A DNA stretch of 64,000 bases, taken from NCBI RefSeq assembly GCF_016862175.1, contig NZ_BOML01000027.1:1-64000 (forward strand), in the 5' to 3' direction. The translations under genes and the position numbers were made by a program. Shown here piece after piece: positions 25,385 through 34,836 of the stretch. The DNA comes from Paractinoplanes durhamensis. GTDB lineage: Bacteria > Actinomycetota > Actinomycetes > Mycobacteriales > Micromonosporaceae. The notes below the pieces were generated by a model, which was not told the origin of the DNA, ran no database searches, and saw only the letters and a list, made by a program, of their open reading frames with translations. Each line of letters begins with the position of its first letter. The first letter of the stretch is position 1.

Positions 25385-25705
25385 TTGGACGTGAGCAAGG
25401 CGTGGATCGTCGATGACGAGTCGTGGAAGTTGATCGAGCCAACACTGCCCCCCTGGCCAACGAGGGCAGGACCCCGCCCGTTCCCAGACCGGCTGTGCTT
25501 GCAAGGCATCCTGTTCGTGCTGCACACCGGAATCAGCTGGGAAAATCTGCCCCAAGAACTAGGCTTCGGCTCGGGAATGACGTGCCGACGCCGCCTGCAG
25601 CGCTGGACCAAAGCCGGCGTCTTCCACCAGATCCACCAAACACTGCTAACCCGACAGAACGCGGCGAAGCAACTCCGGCTGAGCACCGGCCGCGCCGCCC
25701 ACTGA
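25385..25705 (+). pseudogene. Truncated IS5-family transposase (N-terminal part)
   Basis: About 106 residues that match the first part of IS5-family transposases: D-D-E-S-W-K-L-I-E-P-T-L-P-P-W at the start, then F-P-D-R-L-C-L-Q-G-I-L-F-V-L-H-T-G-I-S-W, and G-F-G-S-G-M-T-C-R-R-R-L-Q-R-W. The DDE catalytic region that should follow is missing: after residue about 93 (Q-L-R-L-S) the sequence leaves the family and stops. The probable start is TTG at 25385. The preceding 60 bp probably hold the left end of the element. The right end is replaced by repeat copy B, so the element is dead. Confidence 0.8.
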
Positions 25706-25706
25706 C

Positions 25707-25947
25707 GCAAACACAAAAACACGGTGCTGAGGCACCGAACTAAACAAACGCGGGAACGGCCCAAGCTTAAAAGCCCTCACCCCAGCCCCCACCTGTACCA
25801 CCGGCGCACTTCCCCAAAACGGCCGCCCCCCGGCACAGAATGTTCGCTTGACCCACCACAAAGCTCGGCCCGGGTGACAAAGAACCTGGCCGCCAGTTGT
25901 TCCCATGCAAGCAAGCCGGGATTCTAAGAAGAGGCGCCGGCCCGCCG
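25707..25947. repeat. Long direct repeat, copy B (left flank of the SUKH gene)
   Basis: About 240 bp that matches 27547-27955 with two differences in length: copy B lacks an internal stretch of about 96 bp, joined between two short GGGTGACxAA sequences, and lacks the 81-bp palindromic insertion. Its right end repeats about 24 bases of the 3' end of the downstream permease gene (reading R-R-A-G-A-S on the minus strand before a stop). It starts directly at the truncated transposase. Confidence 0.85.
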
Positions 25948-25966
25948 GTCGTTGACTCTGTGCTGA

Positions 25967-27328
25967 TCAGTTCGGCTGCAGGTTGCCGCTGAGGGTGGTG
26001 CGGCTGACAAGCGGACGGTTCCAGAGGGCAAGCAGTTCGTTGGCGAGCGCCACGACCTCCCGCGGGTCCTCCTGACCGTCGATCTCAATACCGGCCGCGG
26101 AGAGCCCGCGCGGCACGGCCGCAGCTTGCAGCAGTACCCGCCACTCATGGACGCCGATCGCAAGGTATTCCAACCCAGAGATCCGAGCGATCTGCATGGG
26201 ATCGGCCAGCGTGCCGGCTTGCGCCTGAAGGGTACGCAGCCGAGGCAGGCCGACAGCCGCAGCAAGACTGAGCGGCTCGCCGTCCCAACGACCGATGACC
26301 AGAACCTCCAGCTCCGGATGGGCGGCCGCGTCGACGCTGCTGAACGCGTTGGCATTGATGCGCGCCACGGCAGGCCACTCATCGGGACGAGCCGGCCGCC
26401 AGTCCTGGCTGCCGTGCTCAATCATGGCGGTGAGCGAGTCGGCAACCAGGTCACCCCCGATGCTCCGCCCGTCGTCGAGCACGATGATTTGGCCGAGATG
26501 ACCGGCCGCGCCAGGGGTGAGGTCAACGGCAAACCGGGCCGTACCCCCGTCACTGGCGAACACAATCCAGCCGGGCGACCCAGGCAGACCCTGCACCGTG
26601 GCATCCGACGGTGTCCGGGCAGCTTCGCCGGCCGCGTAGTACCAGGGCGACGAGCGGCGGCGGGAGTCGGCAATGCTCAGTTCGTCAATCGGCAGCAGCT
26701 CGCAGCCAAGCGCGTCGGTGTACTTCTGGTCGCCCCTGCTACCCGACGTGACCCGATAGAGCGCCGTCAGCTCAGCAGGCAGGCTGACACCGAGCCGAGC
26801 CTGCGCGGCGGCAATCTGCGCGTCGGTGACGCCCACCGGATCAACCAGCCGCTGCCGCAGAAGCCGCTCCAGCCGAGCCGGATCCGCCGACGGCGCCGGC
26901 CCCGCGTCCGGCGCGGGCGACGGCAGCCGCCGCCAAGGCTGCGGAACGGCGCCGTCGCGAAGAACCATCGACACCGGATAAGGCGAGGTCACATCCTCCA
27001 CGGCCGACCCGTAATCGAACAGGTCGAGCACCGCATCGCCCGCCGGCGAAACCTGCAGGCAGTACGCAATCCGGCTCAGCCCGAACTCATCCAGCCCGGA
27101 CTCATCCAGCCCGAACTCATTCAGCCCGGCCGCCACCAGCTGCTCCGCCTCCCACTGGGCCCGGCGGTGTGCCGACGACCCGTTGCCAAGTCGGCTGGTG
27201 TGGACCGATCCGCTCCGGCTGACGGCACCCACGACAAAGCCGCCCTCAACCACCAGCTTCTCCAGGGCTCCAACCGTCAGCAGGCGAGCCAGCGGCGCCC
27301 AGGTAGCGAAGTCATAGATCGAAGGCAT
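25967..27328 (-). CDS. SMI1/KNR4 (SUKH) domain protein with extra N- and C-terminal parts
   Basis: A 453-residue cytoplasmic protein. Residues 1-150 form a mixed domain ending with a five-residue tandem repeat near 65-85. About 170-310 is a SUKH domain: the helix V-T-D-A-Q-I-A-A-A-Q-A-R-L-G-V, then L-P-A-E-L-T-A-L-Y-R and the late W-I-V-F-A-S-D-G-G. About 330-430 has leucine-rich-like segments (P-E-L-E-V-L-V-I-G, L-P-R-L-R-T-L-Q-A, L-E-Y-L-A-I-G). SUKH proteins often neutralise nuclease or deaminase toxins; no toxin is adjacent. ATG 27328 has GGGAG seven bases upstream. The gene is bracketed by direct repeats B and C, which suggests acquisition or excision as a module. Confidence 0.78.
   Translation of the reverse strand: MPSIYDFATWAPLARLLTVGALEKLVVEGGFVVGAVSRSGSVHTSRLGNGSSAHRRAQWEAEQLVAAGLNEFGLDESGLDEFGLSRIAYCLQVSPAGDAVLDLFDYGSAVEDVTSPYPVSMVLRDGAVPQPWRRLPSPAPDAGPAPSADPARLERLLRQRLVDPVGVTDAQIAAAQARLGVSLPAELTALYRVTSGSRGDQKYTDALGCELLPIDELSIADSRRRSSPWYYAAGEAARTPSDATVQGLPGSPGWIVFASDGGTARFAVDLTPGAAGHLGQIIVLDDGRSIGGDLVADSLTAMIEHGSQDWRPARPDEWPAVARINANAFSSVDAAAHPELEVLVIGRWDGEPLSLAAAVGLPRLRTLQAQAGTLADPMQIARISGLEYLAIGVHEWRVLLQAAAVPRGLSAAGIEIDGQEDPREVVALANELLALWNRPLVSRTTLSGNLQPN
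27077..27129. repeat. 15-bp tandem repeat inside the SUKH gene
   Basis: Three full 15-bp units and a partial fourth, each with one or two base changes. They encode, on the minus strand, consecutive five-residue units L-N/D-E-F/S-G. The unit length keeps the frame, so copy number can vary without breaking the protein. Confidence 0.85.
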
Positions 27329-27546
27329 TCGAAGGCTCCCGCCGGGCCAAGAATCAAGACTCGCGATTATCACCCACCCGCAGCCAACGGCGCGCCCCCA
27401 CACCGCGGCATCCACGGGGCCCTGTTCCCCGTGAATGCCGCCCGCCAGCCGGACCGCGCCCTACGCCAGGCACAGCACGGTTCCATGCAAACGGAAACAA
27501 AGGGATCAACGCTCACTTAGGCGCACTTAGGCGCGCCGTCCAGTTA

Positions 27547-27955
27547 CGAAAACACAAACACACGGTGCTGAGGCACCGAACTAAACAAACGCGGGAACGG
27601 CCCAAGCTTAAAAGCCCTCACCCCAGCCCCCACCTGTACCACCGAAACGGCCGCCCCCGGCGCGGAATGTTCGCTTGACCCACCACAGAGCTAGGCCCGG
27701 GTGACAAAAATGCCCAGAAGAAACCACAGCGCGGCAGCCAGACCACAACTGGAAGGGGATCACCCACCCCAAGCCACGCACCCAGCAGCGGGTGACCAAA
27801 GAACCTGGCCGTCAGCTATTCCCATGCAAGATTTCGGGCGGGGTGACCCAAGACAGACATAGAAACGCTCCACCGTCAGTCTTGGGTCACCCCGCCCGAA
27901 ATCGTCCCAGCGCAAGCGAGCCGGGGATTTTTCAACGAGAGGCGCCGGCCCGCCG
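27547..27955. repeat. Long direct repeat, copy C (right flank of the SUKH gene)
   Basis: Matches copy B (25707-25947) and, in its middle part (27663-27826), copy A. It extends into the last 24 bases of the permease gene, whose stop is at 27932-27934. It contains the 81-bp palindromic insertion at 27831-27911. Non-coding apart from the permease end. The 220 bp to its left (27329-27546) show only a doubled CACTTAGGCG and no gene. Confidence 0.85.
27831..27911. mobile_element. 81-bp palindromic insertion with GCAAG duplication (MITE-like)
   Basis: Perfect 25-bp inverted repeats (27830-27854 and 27879-27903) enclose a 24-base spacer. The element is missing from repeat copy B, where the flanks join directly. 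GCAAG stands on both sides (27826-27830 and 27912-27916) but once in copy B, as expected for a 5-bp target duplication. The hairpin also lies just past the permease stop and could terminate the sugar-transport operon. No transposase inside. Confidence 0.7.
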
Positions 27956-29185
27956 CTTGGTCCAGACATCAAAGGCAACAGCAGCAAGCAGAACAGCACC
28001 CTTGACGAGCATGACCTTCTCGGACTGCGCACCGATAAGGCTCATACCGTTGTTGATGACACCCATGATCAGACCACCGGTAATAGCGCCGACAACCTTG
28101 CCAACGCCACCCTGAACGGCAGCCCCACCGATGAATGCAGCCGCAATGGCGTCCAGCTCGAACTGGTCACCGCCAGTAGGATTAGCCTGATTCAACCGCC
28201 CGGCGAAAATCATGCCGGCGATCGCGGACAGCACGCCCATGTTGACGAAGATCCAGAACACCACCGACTTGACCTTGACGCCAGACAGAGTAGCCGCCTG
28301 CAGGTTGCCGCCAACGGCGTAGATCTGACGACCGAAGACCGCCCGGTTGGTCAGCACGGAGTAGCCGAGCACGAGAACGGCCAGCAGGACCAAAACCCAA
28401 GGCAGATTCCGGAACCGAGCCAACTGCACGATCACGAACATGACCACCACGGCGGCGATCACGATCTTCGCGATGAACAGCGGGAACGCCTCGACGACCT
28501 GGCCGTAGCGCACCCGCCCGGCCCGCGACCGCCACTGACTGACCACGATGCCGACGACGGCGAACACACCGATCAGCACACTGAGCAGGTCAGCGCCGCC
28601 CAGATAACTGCCGAGCCCGATGTTCCCGAGGTAGCCATCGGTGAACCCGTTGGCCAGGGTCCGCACCGACTCCGGGAACGGCCCGATCCCGCGGTTACCA
28701 AGGATCATGTAGGTGATAGCGCGGAACAGCAGCATGCCGGCCAGCGTGACGATGAACGCCGGGATGCCGAAGTAGGCGACCCAGTAGCCCTGCCACGCCC
28801 CGATCGCCGCCCCGACCACGATGGTGATCAGCAGGGCGAGCGGCCACGGCACATGGTGGTTGACCATCAGCACGGCGGCGATGGCGCCGGTGGCCGCGAC
28901 GACCGAGCCGACCGACAGGTCGATGTGCCCGGAGATGATCACCAGGATCATCCCGATCGCGAGGATCAGGATGTACGAGTTCTGCACGATGATGTTGCTG
29001 ATGTTCTGCGGCGCGAGCATGTCGCCGTCGGTCAGGATCGTGAACAGCACGACGATCGCGGCGAACGCGATGTAGATGCCGCTCTGCCGCAGGTTGATGG
29101 TGAACTTGCGGCCGTTCCCGGAGGTCTCGGGCAGCGACGGGCCGCCGCCCACGGCGAGCTCGGCGTTGGTGGGGGCGAGGCTCAC
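27932..29185 (-). CDS. gguB: Multiple-sugar ABC transporter permease (GguB/MmsB-like)
   Basis: A 417-residue integral membrane protein of the ribose/xylose-type permease family (BPD_transp_2) with about eleven hydrophobic segments. The landmark [10 protein letters not shown] near residue 85 and the cytoplasmic coupling region [12 protein letters not shown] followed by late [14 protein letters not shown] are typical. It forms the channel for monosaccharides delivered by the ChvE-like protein and powered by the GguA-like ATPase. It overlaps the ATPase gene by 4 bp, so translation is coupled. Its last 24 bases are part of a repeat that recurs beyond the SUKH gene. Confidence 0.9.
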   Translation of the reverse strand: MSLAPTNAELAVGGGPSLPETSGNGRKFTINLRQSGIYIAFAAIVVLFTILTDGDMLAPQNISNIIVQNSYILILAIGMILVIISGHIDLSVGSVVAATGAIAAVLMVNHHVPWPLALLITIVVGAAIGAWQGYWVAYFGIPAFIVTLAGMLLFRAITYMILGNRGIGPFPESVRTLANGFTDGYLGNIGLGSYLGGADLLSVLIGVFAVVGIVVSQWRSRAGRVRYGQVVEAFPLFIAKIVIAAVVVMFVIVQLARFRNLPWVLVLLAVLVLGYSVLTNRAVFGRQIYAVGGNLQAATLSGVKVKSVVFWIFVNMGVLSAIAGMIFAGRLNQANPTGGDQFELDAIAAAFIGGAAVQGGVGKVVGAITGGLIMGVINNGMSLIGAQSEKVMLVKGAVLLAAVAFDVWTKRRAGASR

Positions 29186-30714
29186 CGTGGTGCCTCCTGT
29201 CCGGCGGTCATGAGGGTCATCAAGCTTTCCTGGGTGGCCTCGGCCCGGGGCACCTCACCGGTGATCCGGCCGGCCGAGAGGGTGTAGATGCGGTCGCAGA
29301 GCCCGAGCAGCTCGGGCAGCTCGGAGGAGATCAGCAGCACGGCTTTCCCCTCGTCGGCGAGCCGGTTGATGATCGTGTAGATCTCGTACTTGGCGCCGAC
29401 GTCGATCCCCCGGGTGGGCTCGTCGAGAATCAGCACGTCCGGGTCGGTGAAAATCCACTTGGACAGGACGACCTTCTGCTGATTTCCGCCGGACAGCTTG
29501 CCGGTGATGCTGGAGACGCTGGGGGCCTTGATGTTGAGGCTGCGGCGGTATTCCTCGGCGACCTTGAATTCCTCGTTGTCGTCGACCCAGCCACCCTTGG
29601 CGAGCTTGCCCAGGGCAGCGGCGGAAACGTTCCGCTTGATGTCCTCGATCAGGTTGAGGCCGTAGCGCTTGCGGTCTTCCGTTGCGTACGCAATGCCGTG
29701 TCGAATGGCCTCGCGGACGGACCGCAACTTGATCTCCTGGCCGTCTTTGATGATCCGGCCGGAGATGCCGGTTCCGTAGGACCGGCCGAAGACGCTCATC
29801 GCGAGCTCGGTGCGACCGGCCCCCATGAGGCCGGCCAGCCCGACGATCTCGCCGCGGCGCACCGACAGGGTGGCGTTCTGGACGAGCAGCCGGCCGTGCT
29901 GGGTGGGGCTGTGCACGGTCCAGTCCTCGATCCGCAGCACCTCGTCGCCGATGTTCGGCTCGTGCGGCGGGAAGCGGTGGTCCAGGTCGCGGCCGACCAT
30001 GCCCGAAATGATCTTGTCTTCGGTCAGGCCCTCGGCCGGCAGCGTGGTGATCGTCCGACCGTCGCGCAGGATCGTCACCCGGTCGGCGATCTCCAGCACC
30101 TCGTTGAGCTTGTGCGAGATGATCACGCTGGTGATGCCCTGTTCGCGCAGGCCGCGCAGCAACCCGAGCAGGTGCGCCGAGTCGTCGTCGTTGAGTGCCG
30201 CGGTGGGCTCGTCCAGGATGAGCAGCTGCACCCGCTTGGACAGTGCCTTCGCGATCTCGACCAGCTGCTGCTTGCCGACGCCGAGGTCGAGCACCTGGGT
30301 GACCGGGTTCTCGTTGAGGCCGACGCGCTGCATCAGCTCGGCGGCGGCGGCGTTCGTCTTGTTCCAGTCGATCAGCCCGCGCTTGGACTGCTCGTTGCCG
30401 AGGAAGATGTTCTCGGCGACGGACAGGTTGGACGCCAGCGCCAACTCCTGGTGGATGATCACGATGCCGCGGTGCTCGCTGTCCCGGATGCCGGCGAACC
30501 GGCATTCCTGACCGTCGAACTCGATATCGCCTTCGTAGTCACCGTGCGGGTAGACGCCGGAAAGCACCTTCATGAGGGTGGACTTTCCGGCGCCATTCTC
30601 CCCGCAGATTGCATGGATCTCGCCGCGGGACACCTCCAGGTTGACGTCCGACAGCGCTTTCACGCCCGGGAACGTCTTGGTGATGTCCCGCATCCGCAGG
30701 ATGGTGTCACTCAT
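29182..30714 (-). CDS. gguA: Multiple-sugar ABC transporter ATPase, two-domain (GguA/MmsA-like)
   Basis: A 510-residue cytoplasmic protein made of two fused ABC domains, as in Rbs/Xyl/Ggu importers. The first has Walker [10 protein letters not shown] near residue 37, a degenerate signature L-G-V-G-K-Q-Q and Walker [10 protein letters not shown] near 165. The second has a non-canonical Walker A region ([11 protein letters not shown]), signature L-S-G-G-N-Q-Q near 402 and L-I-L-D-E-P-T-R. Loss of the second Walker A lysine is normal for this family. It lies between the binding protein (5 bp) and the permease (overlap). Confidence 0.92.
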   Translation of the reverse strand: MSDTILRMRDITKTFPGVKALSDVNLEVSRGEIHAICGENGAGKSTLMKVLSGVYPHGDYEGDIEFDGQECRFAGIRDSEHRGIVIIHQELALASNLSVAENIFLGNEQSKRGLIDWNKTNAAAAELMQRVGLNENPVTQVLDLGVGKQQLVEIAKALSKRVQLLILDEPTAALNDDDSAHLLGLLRGLREQGITSVIISHKLNEVLEIADRVTILRDGRTITTLPAEGLTEDKIISGMVGRDLDHRFPPHEPNIGDEVLRIEDWTVHSPTQHGRLLVQNATLSVRRGEIVGLAGLMGAGRTELAMSVFGRSYGTGISGRIIKDGQEIKLRSVREAIRHGIAYATEDRKRYGLNLIEDIKRNVSAAALGKLAKGGWVDDNEEFKVAEEYRRSLNIKAPSVSSITGKLSGGNQQKVVLSKWIFTDPDVLILDEPTRGIDVGAKYEIYTIINRLADEGKAVLLISSELPELLGLCDRIYTLSAGRITGEVPRAEATQESLMTLMTAGQEAPR

Positions 30715-30719
30715 TCGAC

Positions 30720-31850
30720 TCAGGAACCCAGCTGAGCCTGGGTGTAGTAACCGCCGTCGACGAGAACCTTCTGGTAGTTGGTCTTGTCCACGATCACCGA
30801 CTGCAGCAGCATCGACGGGACGACCTTGTTGCCGTTGTCGTAGTCGGTGGTGTTGTTGACCTCGGGCTTGCCACCCTTGAGGACGGTGTCGGCCATCGTG
30901 ACGGTGGTCTTGGCCAGCTCGCGGGTGTCCTTGTAGATCGTCGAGTACTGCTCACCGGCGATGATCGACTTGACCGAGGCGAGCTCGGCGTCCTGGCCGG
31001 TCACGACCGGGTAGGGCTGCGCGGCGGTGCCGTAGCCGTTGCTCTTGAGCGCCGACAGGATGCCGATCGACAGGCCGTCGTAGGGCGAGAGCACGCCGTC
31101 GACCTTGGCGCCCGAGCGGTAGGTCGAGGTCAGGATGTTCTCCATCCGGTCCTGGGCGACCTTCGGCTGCCAGCGCAGGATCGCGACCGTCTTGAAGTCG
31201 GTCTGCTTGCTCTTGACGACGACCGTGCCGTCGTCGATGAACGGCTTGAGCACGCTCATCGCGCCGTTGAAGAAGAACGTCGCGTTGTTGTCGTCCGGCG
31301 AGCCGGCGAACAGCTCGATGTTGAACGGGCCCTTCGCGGTGCCCTTGGAGCCGTCGGCGTTGAGCACCTTCAGGCCGGTCAGCAGCGAGGTCGCCTGCTG
31401 CACGCCGACCTTGTTGTTGTCGAAGGTGGCGTAGTAGTCGACGTTCGGGCTGTTGCGGATCAGCCGGTCGTAGGCGATGACCGGGATCTTGTTGGCCTTC
31501 GCGTTCTCCAGCTGGGTGGTGATCGCGGTGCCGTCGATCGAGGCGATGATCAGCAGCTTGGCGCCCTTGGTGATCTGGTTGTCCAGCTGCTGGGTCTGCG
31601 TCGGGATCTTGTCCTCCGCGTACTGCAGGTCGACCTGGTAGCCCAGGGCCTCCAGCTGCTTCTTCAGGTTGTCACCGTCGGAGATCCACCGCTCCGAGGA
31701 ACGGGTCGGCATGGTGACGCCGATCAGGGCACCCTTGGTGTCGCCCGAGCCGGTCGCCTTGTCGGCGTTCTTCTCGCTGCTGCCACAGGCGGCGAGACTG
31801 GCGGCAAGGACAACGGCGGAGGCGACGGCCCCCATCCGGGAAAGTTTCAT
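30720..31850 (-). CDS. chvE: Multiple-sugar-binding lipoprotein (ChvE-like)
   Basis: A 376-residue periplasmic-binding-type protein anchored as a lipoprotein (lipobox L-A-A-C, Cys22). The mature part starts with the typical [13 protein letters not shown] and contains D-R-L-I-R-N near 130 and G-Q-D-A-E near 285, residues that line the sugar pocket in ChvE and related proteins, which bind several aldoses and some sugar acids. ATG 31850 has AAGGAG nine bases upstream. First gene of the chvE-gguA-gguB operon; a LacI-type operator lies 143 bp upstream of it. Confidence 0.92.
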   Translation of the reverse strand: MKLSRMGAVASAVVLAASLAACGSSEKNADKATGSGDTKGALIGVTMPTRSSERWISDGDNLKKQLEALGYQVDLQYAEDKIPTQTQQLDNQITKGAKLLIIASIDGTAITTQLENAKANKIPVIAYDRLIRNSPNVDYYATFDNNKVGVQQATSLLTGLKVLNADGSKGTAKGPFNIELFAGSPDDNNATFFFNGAMSVLKPFIDDGTVVVKSKQTDFKTVAILRWQPKVAQDRMENILTSTYRSGAKVDGVLSPYDGLSIGILSALKSNGYGTAAQPYPVVTGQDAELASVKSIIAGEQYSTIYKDTRELAKTTVTMADTVLKGGKPEVNNTTDYDNGNKVVPSMLLQSVIVDKTNYQKVLVDGGYYTQAQLGS

Positions 31851-31992
31851 TGCGCGGAACTCCTTCATTGGGGGCACGGCGTGGGCACGAGTGTGAACGC
31901 TAACAACAGAGGTGTCAACAGTTCTGGCAACGTCCGCGACATGTTGAGGAAACTTGTTTCCCAATCGTGTCCGACCCCTGTAGAGGCCGAAT

Positions 31993-32006
31993 TGTTATCG
32001 ATAACA
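31993..32006. promoter_or_regulatory. LacI-type operator, perfect 14-bp palindrome
   Basis: TGTTATCGATAACA is a perfect palindrome with the central CG that LacI-family repressors prefer. It stands between the sugar transporter operon (start at 31850) and the regulator gene that ends at 32018, in the correct position to control the transporter. No LacI-family gene lies in the window, so the repressor would be encoded elsewhere. Confidence 0.7.
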
Positions 32007-32017
32007 GACGGTGTTCG

Positions 32018-32965
32018 TCAGTCCAACCAACCGAGACGGGCGACGTGAAACCCGAGCTGCATACGGGTCCGCCCGCCGGTCATCTCCATCAGATGCCGCA
32101 CGCGCCGCTGGACCGTGCGTAACGATGTGCCCAAATGGGCCGCCACCGCCTCATCGGTCAGCCCGGTCATCAGCAGACTGACGATCCGGGAGTCCAATTC
32201 GTCCAGCGCCGACGCCCCCACCGCGCTCGCCCGCCGCCACTCCGACTCGAACAGCGCCACCAGCGCCTGCAGCAGCCCCCGCTCATAGATCAGCAGGGCA
32301 CCGGGCGGCCCGGGCACGGAAAGCGGCATGAACGCCTGCTCACCATCAACAATCAAAAGCTTGAGGGGTACGGCGTCGGCGATCCGGATCTCCTCCCCGG
32401 CGGCCCGGGCGTCGAGGATCCGCGCGAACGCGTCCGGTTCCTCGTCGAGCATCGCCCGCTCGAACACCACGCGGTAGCGGACGCCGCGCGCCACCGCGCT
32501 GTCCTCCTCCACGTTCTCGGCCGCGCTGATCACCGCGATCGGTGCCTTCACCAGCGACAGCACCTCCTCGCGGGCACCCAGCTGAAGCCGGCCGAACGCC
32601 TCGCGCACCTCGGCCGCACCGTGCAGCACGTCGACCACGCCCGGGGCGCCCCGGCGCTGGGCGGCGGCCCGGTAGACCTCGTCGAGTACGCCCAGCTCGG
32701 CCTCGGCCCGCTGCAGCTCCTCCCGGCGGCGGCGCAGCGCCTCGCGCAGGGTGGTGGCGGGCGGGGCGGCCACGAACCGGTCCGGGTCGCCGAGGCTGCG
32801 CACCGCCAGGCCGGCCGTCTCGAGCCCGGCCAGCAGCTCACCGGCCTCCTCGGCGGGCACCCGCAGCATCACCGCGAACTCCCCGGCGTCGGCCGACGGG
32901 ACCGTGATCAGGGCACGGTACGCCGCCGACTCGTCGGCCCGCAGGCCCAGCACATCTGGCGGCAC
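32018..32965 (-). CDS. TrmB/LuxR-type helix-turn-helix regulator
   Basis: About 315 residues. The N-terminal region (L-G-L-R-A-D-E-S-A-A-Y-R-A-L-I) is a TrmB-like winged helix, followed by a helical coiled segment and a central effector-like domain; the C-terminal 65 residues form a LuxR-type HTH (D-S-R-I-V-S-L-L-M-T-G-L-T-D-E-A-V-A-A-H-L-G, then S-L-R-T-V-Q-R-R-V-R). This architecture is frequent in actinomycetes but targets are seldom known. The start is uncertain: GTG at 32965 or 32953 fit the family best. It is read toward the sugar transporter operon. Confidence 0.75.
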   Translation of the reverse strand: MPPDVLGLRADESAAYRALITVPSADAGEFAVMLRVPAEEAGELLAGLETAGLAVRSLGDPDRFVAAPPATTLREALRRRREELQRAEAELGVLDEVYRAAAQRRGAPGVVDVLHGAAEVREAFGRLQLGAREEVLSLVKAPIAVISAAENVEEDSAVARGVRYRVVFERAMLDEEPDAFARILDARAAGEEIRIADAVPLKLLIVDGEQAFMPLSVPGPPGALLIYERGLLQALVALFESEWRRASAVGASALDELDSRIVSLLMTGLTDEAVAAHLGTSLRTVQRRVRHLMEMTGGRTRMQLGFHVARLGWLD

Positions 32966-33265
32966 GCCGGGCAGTTTGGCGGATTTACGCCAGGAACGGA
33001 AGCCGCCTTGACCGATCCGTTGCACGGGAACCCGTGCGTGCCGGATCGTCGCCGTACCCCCACGCGTAGAGGAATTTCGATGAAGCAAAACGGCGGCGGC
33101 ACGCCCATCTGGGTTTTCCGCGTCCCCGGGCCCCTTTTCCGCCGGCACGGGACCGTGGCGGAACGGTGCCGGTGATCCGCGCCCACCGGCTGCGGTAACC
33201 CGCCACGCGGCGCGGCGGCCACGAACACGCGGGTGGCCGCCGCGCCGTGCGGTGCTGGGCGAGGG

Positions 33266-34828
33266 TCAGCGGCCGGTGGGCTGCATGCTCTCGTGGTAGC
33301 GCATCCAGGTGCCCTTGCCGTCGTGCTTGGCGGCGTACATCGCCAGGTCGGCGGCGCGCAGCAGGCCGCTCACCTCGTCGCCGGGCTCGGCGCAGGCGAA
33401 ACCGATGCTGGCGTTCGCGCGCACCAGGGTGTCGGCGTACGGGATCGGGTCGCCGAGGGCCTCGAGGATGCGCTTCGAGGTGAGCTCGGCGTCGTGGTCG
33501 TCGCAGTCGCGCAGCAGGATGGCGAACTCGTCGCCGCCGAGGCGGGCCACCATGTCGCCGGTGCGGACCGAGTCGCGCAGCTTGTCGGCCACGCCGGCCA
33601 GCAGGGCGTCGCCGCCCTCGTGGCCGAGCGTGTCGTTGACCGCCTTGAAGCCGTCCAGGTCGATGAGCAGCAGCGAGGTCGTCCCCGGCTCGCACGTGGC
33701 CAGGGCCGCGGTGACCTCCTCGTGGAAGTGGGTGCGGTTGGCCAGGCCGGTCAGGCCGTCGAACAGGGCCTGGTGGCGCAGCCGGTCCTCCTGCTGGCGC
33801 AACTCGGCCAGGGTGGCGTCGAGCTGGTCGATCAGCCGGGTGTTGTCGTGGAAGGCGGCCAGCTGGCGCAGCACGACGAGGGCGAAGATCAGGCCGAGGC
33901 CGGAGATGGCGCCCAGCAGCTTGGTGTTGGTGTCGCTGGGCAGGGCGGCGAGCACCGCGGTGAAGGCGACGGCGATCGAGCCGTACGGCAAAAGGCTGTA
34001 GGGACGACGGCGGCGTGAGCCGAACGCGGTCGTCTCGTCGAACCGGACGACGATCTCCTGGATGCGCGGGCCCATCGCGATCAACAGGGACGGGAAGAAC
34101 CGGGCGGCGTAGACGTAGGCGGGCAGGTGGCCGTCGGAGCCGGACGGGAGGAAGAAGCCGATGCTGTTCACGCCGGCCGCCAGGATCATCGGGATGGCCG
34201 CCGCCCGGTGCATCGGGGCGTTGCCGCTGAGCACGAGCTTCACCGCGGCGAAGCCGGAGGTCAGGATGACAGCGCCGGCGACGAGGGTGCCGACCAGGTC
34301 GTCGGTGCCGTTCTGGCCGACGGCGAAACACCAGGCCACCACGGCGCCGCCGACGAGCACCGTGGTCGAGTCGAGCCAGAACGCGAGCTTCTCCCGGCCG
34401 GACCGGCCGGGGAACGGGTGCATCAGCATCCCGACGATGACGGCGCCCATCCCGACCGCGAAGCAGGCGCCCTGCACGGTGCCGCCGGCCGTCGACCACT
34501 GGCCCTGCTGGTGAAAGGCCAGCACCACCTGGCTGGTGTCGCCGATGGTGAAGAGCGTTCCGGCCGCCGCCAGCACCCGCCAGAAGCGGCGCAGGGCACC
34601 GGTCGCCTTCCGGGCGACCCGCCACGACGAGTACGCGAGCAGGAGGTCGAGGGGCGGCTGGAACAGCCAGAACACCCGGACCTGACTGTTGTGGTGGTCG
34701 TCGAACGTGAACAGCAGGCCGACCCCGGCCAGGGCCCACAGCGCGGCCGCGATCATGACGGGGTCATGCCGGAGCGCCGCGGAGAGCGCCGCCCGGATTC
34801 GCGCAGCGGTGGAACTGGCCTGGATCAC
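33266..34828 (-). CDS. Membrane diguanylate cyclase (GGDEF) 1
   Basis: A 520-residue protein with eight to nine transmembrane segments in residues 20-330, a short coiled coil near 335-355 and a GGDEF domain at about 365-515. The active motif G-G-D-E-F at 431-435 is intact, and the inhibitory I-site R-T-G-D stands five residues before it, so the protein should make cyclic di-GMP from two GTP and be product-inhibited. No EAL domain. It has a GTG start. It stands downstream of the MEDS genes on the same strand with 8 bp spacing and may share their transcript. Confidence 0.9.
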   Translation of the reverse strand: MIQASSTAARIRAALSAALRHDPVMIAAALWALAGVGLLFTFDDHHNSQVRVFWLFQPPLDLLLAYSSWRVARKATGALRRFWRVLAAAGTLFTIGDTSQVVLAFHQQGQWSTAGGTVQGACFAVGMGAVIVGMLMHPFPGRSGREKLAFWLDSTTVLVGGAVVAWCFAVGQNGTDDLVGTLVAGAVILTSGFAAVKLVLSGNAPMHRAAAIPMILAAGVNSIGFFLPSGSDGHLPAYVYAARFFPSLLIAMGPRIQEIVVRFDETTAFGSRRRRPYSLLPYGSIAVAFTAVLAALPSDTNTKLLGAISGLGLIFALVVLRQLAAFHDNTRLIDQLDATLAELRQQEDRLRHQALFDGLTGLANRTHFHEEVTAALATCEPGTTSLLLIDLDGFKAVNDTLGHEGGDALLAGVADKLRDSVRTGDMVARLGGDEFAILLRDCDDHDAELTSKRILEALGDPIPYADTLVRANASIGFACAEPGDEVSGLLRAADLAMYAAKHDGKGTWMRYHESMQPTGR

Positions 34829-34836
34829 ACCCGTCG

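Noticed and set aside
25385..25705. Active IS5-type element
   Set aside because: The transposase stops before the catalytic DDE region and the right end is missing.
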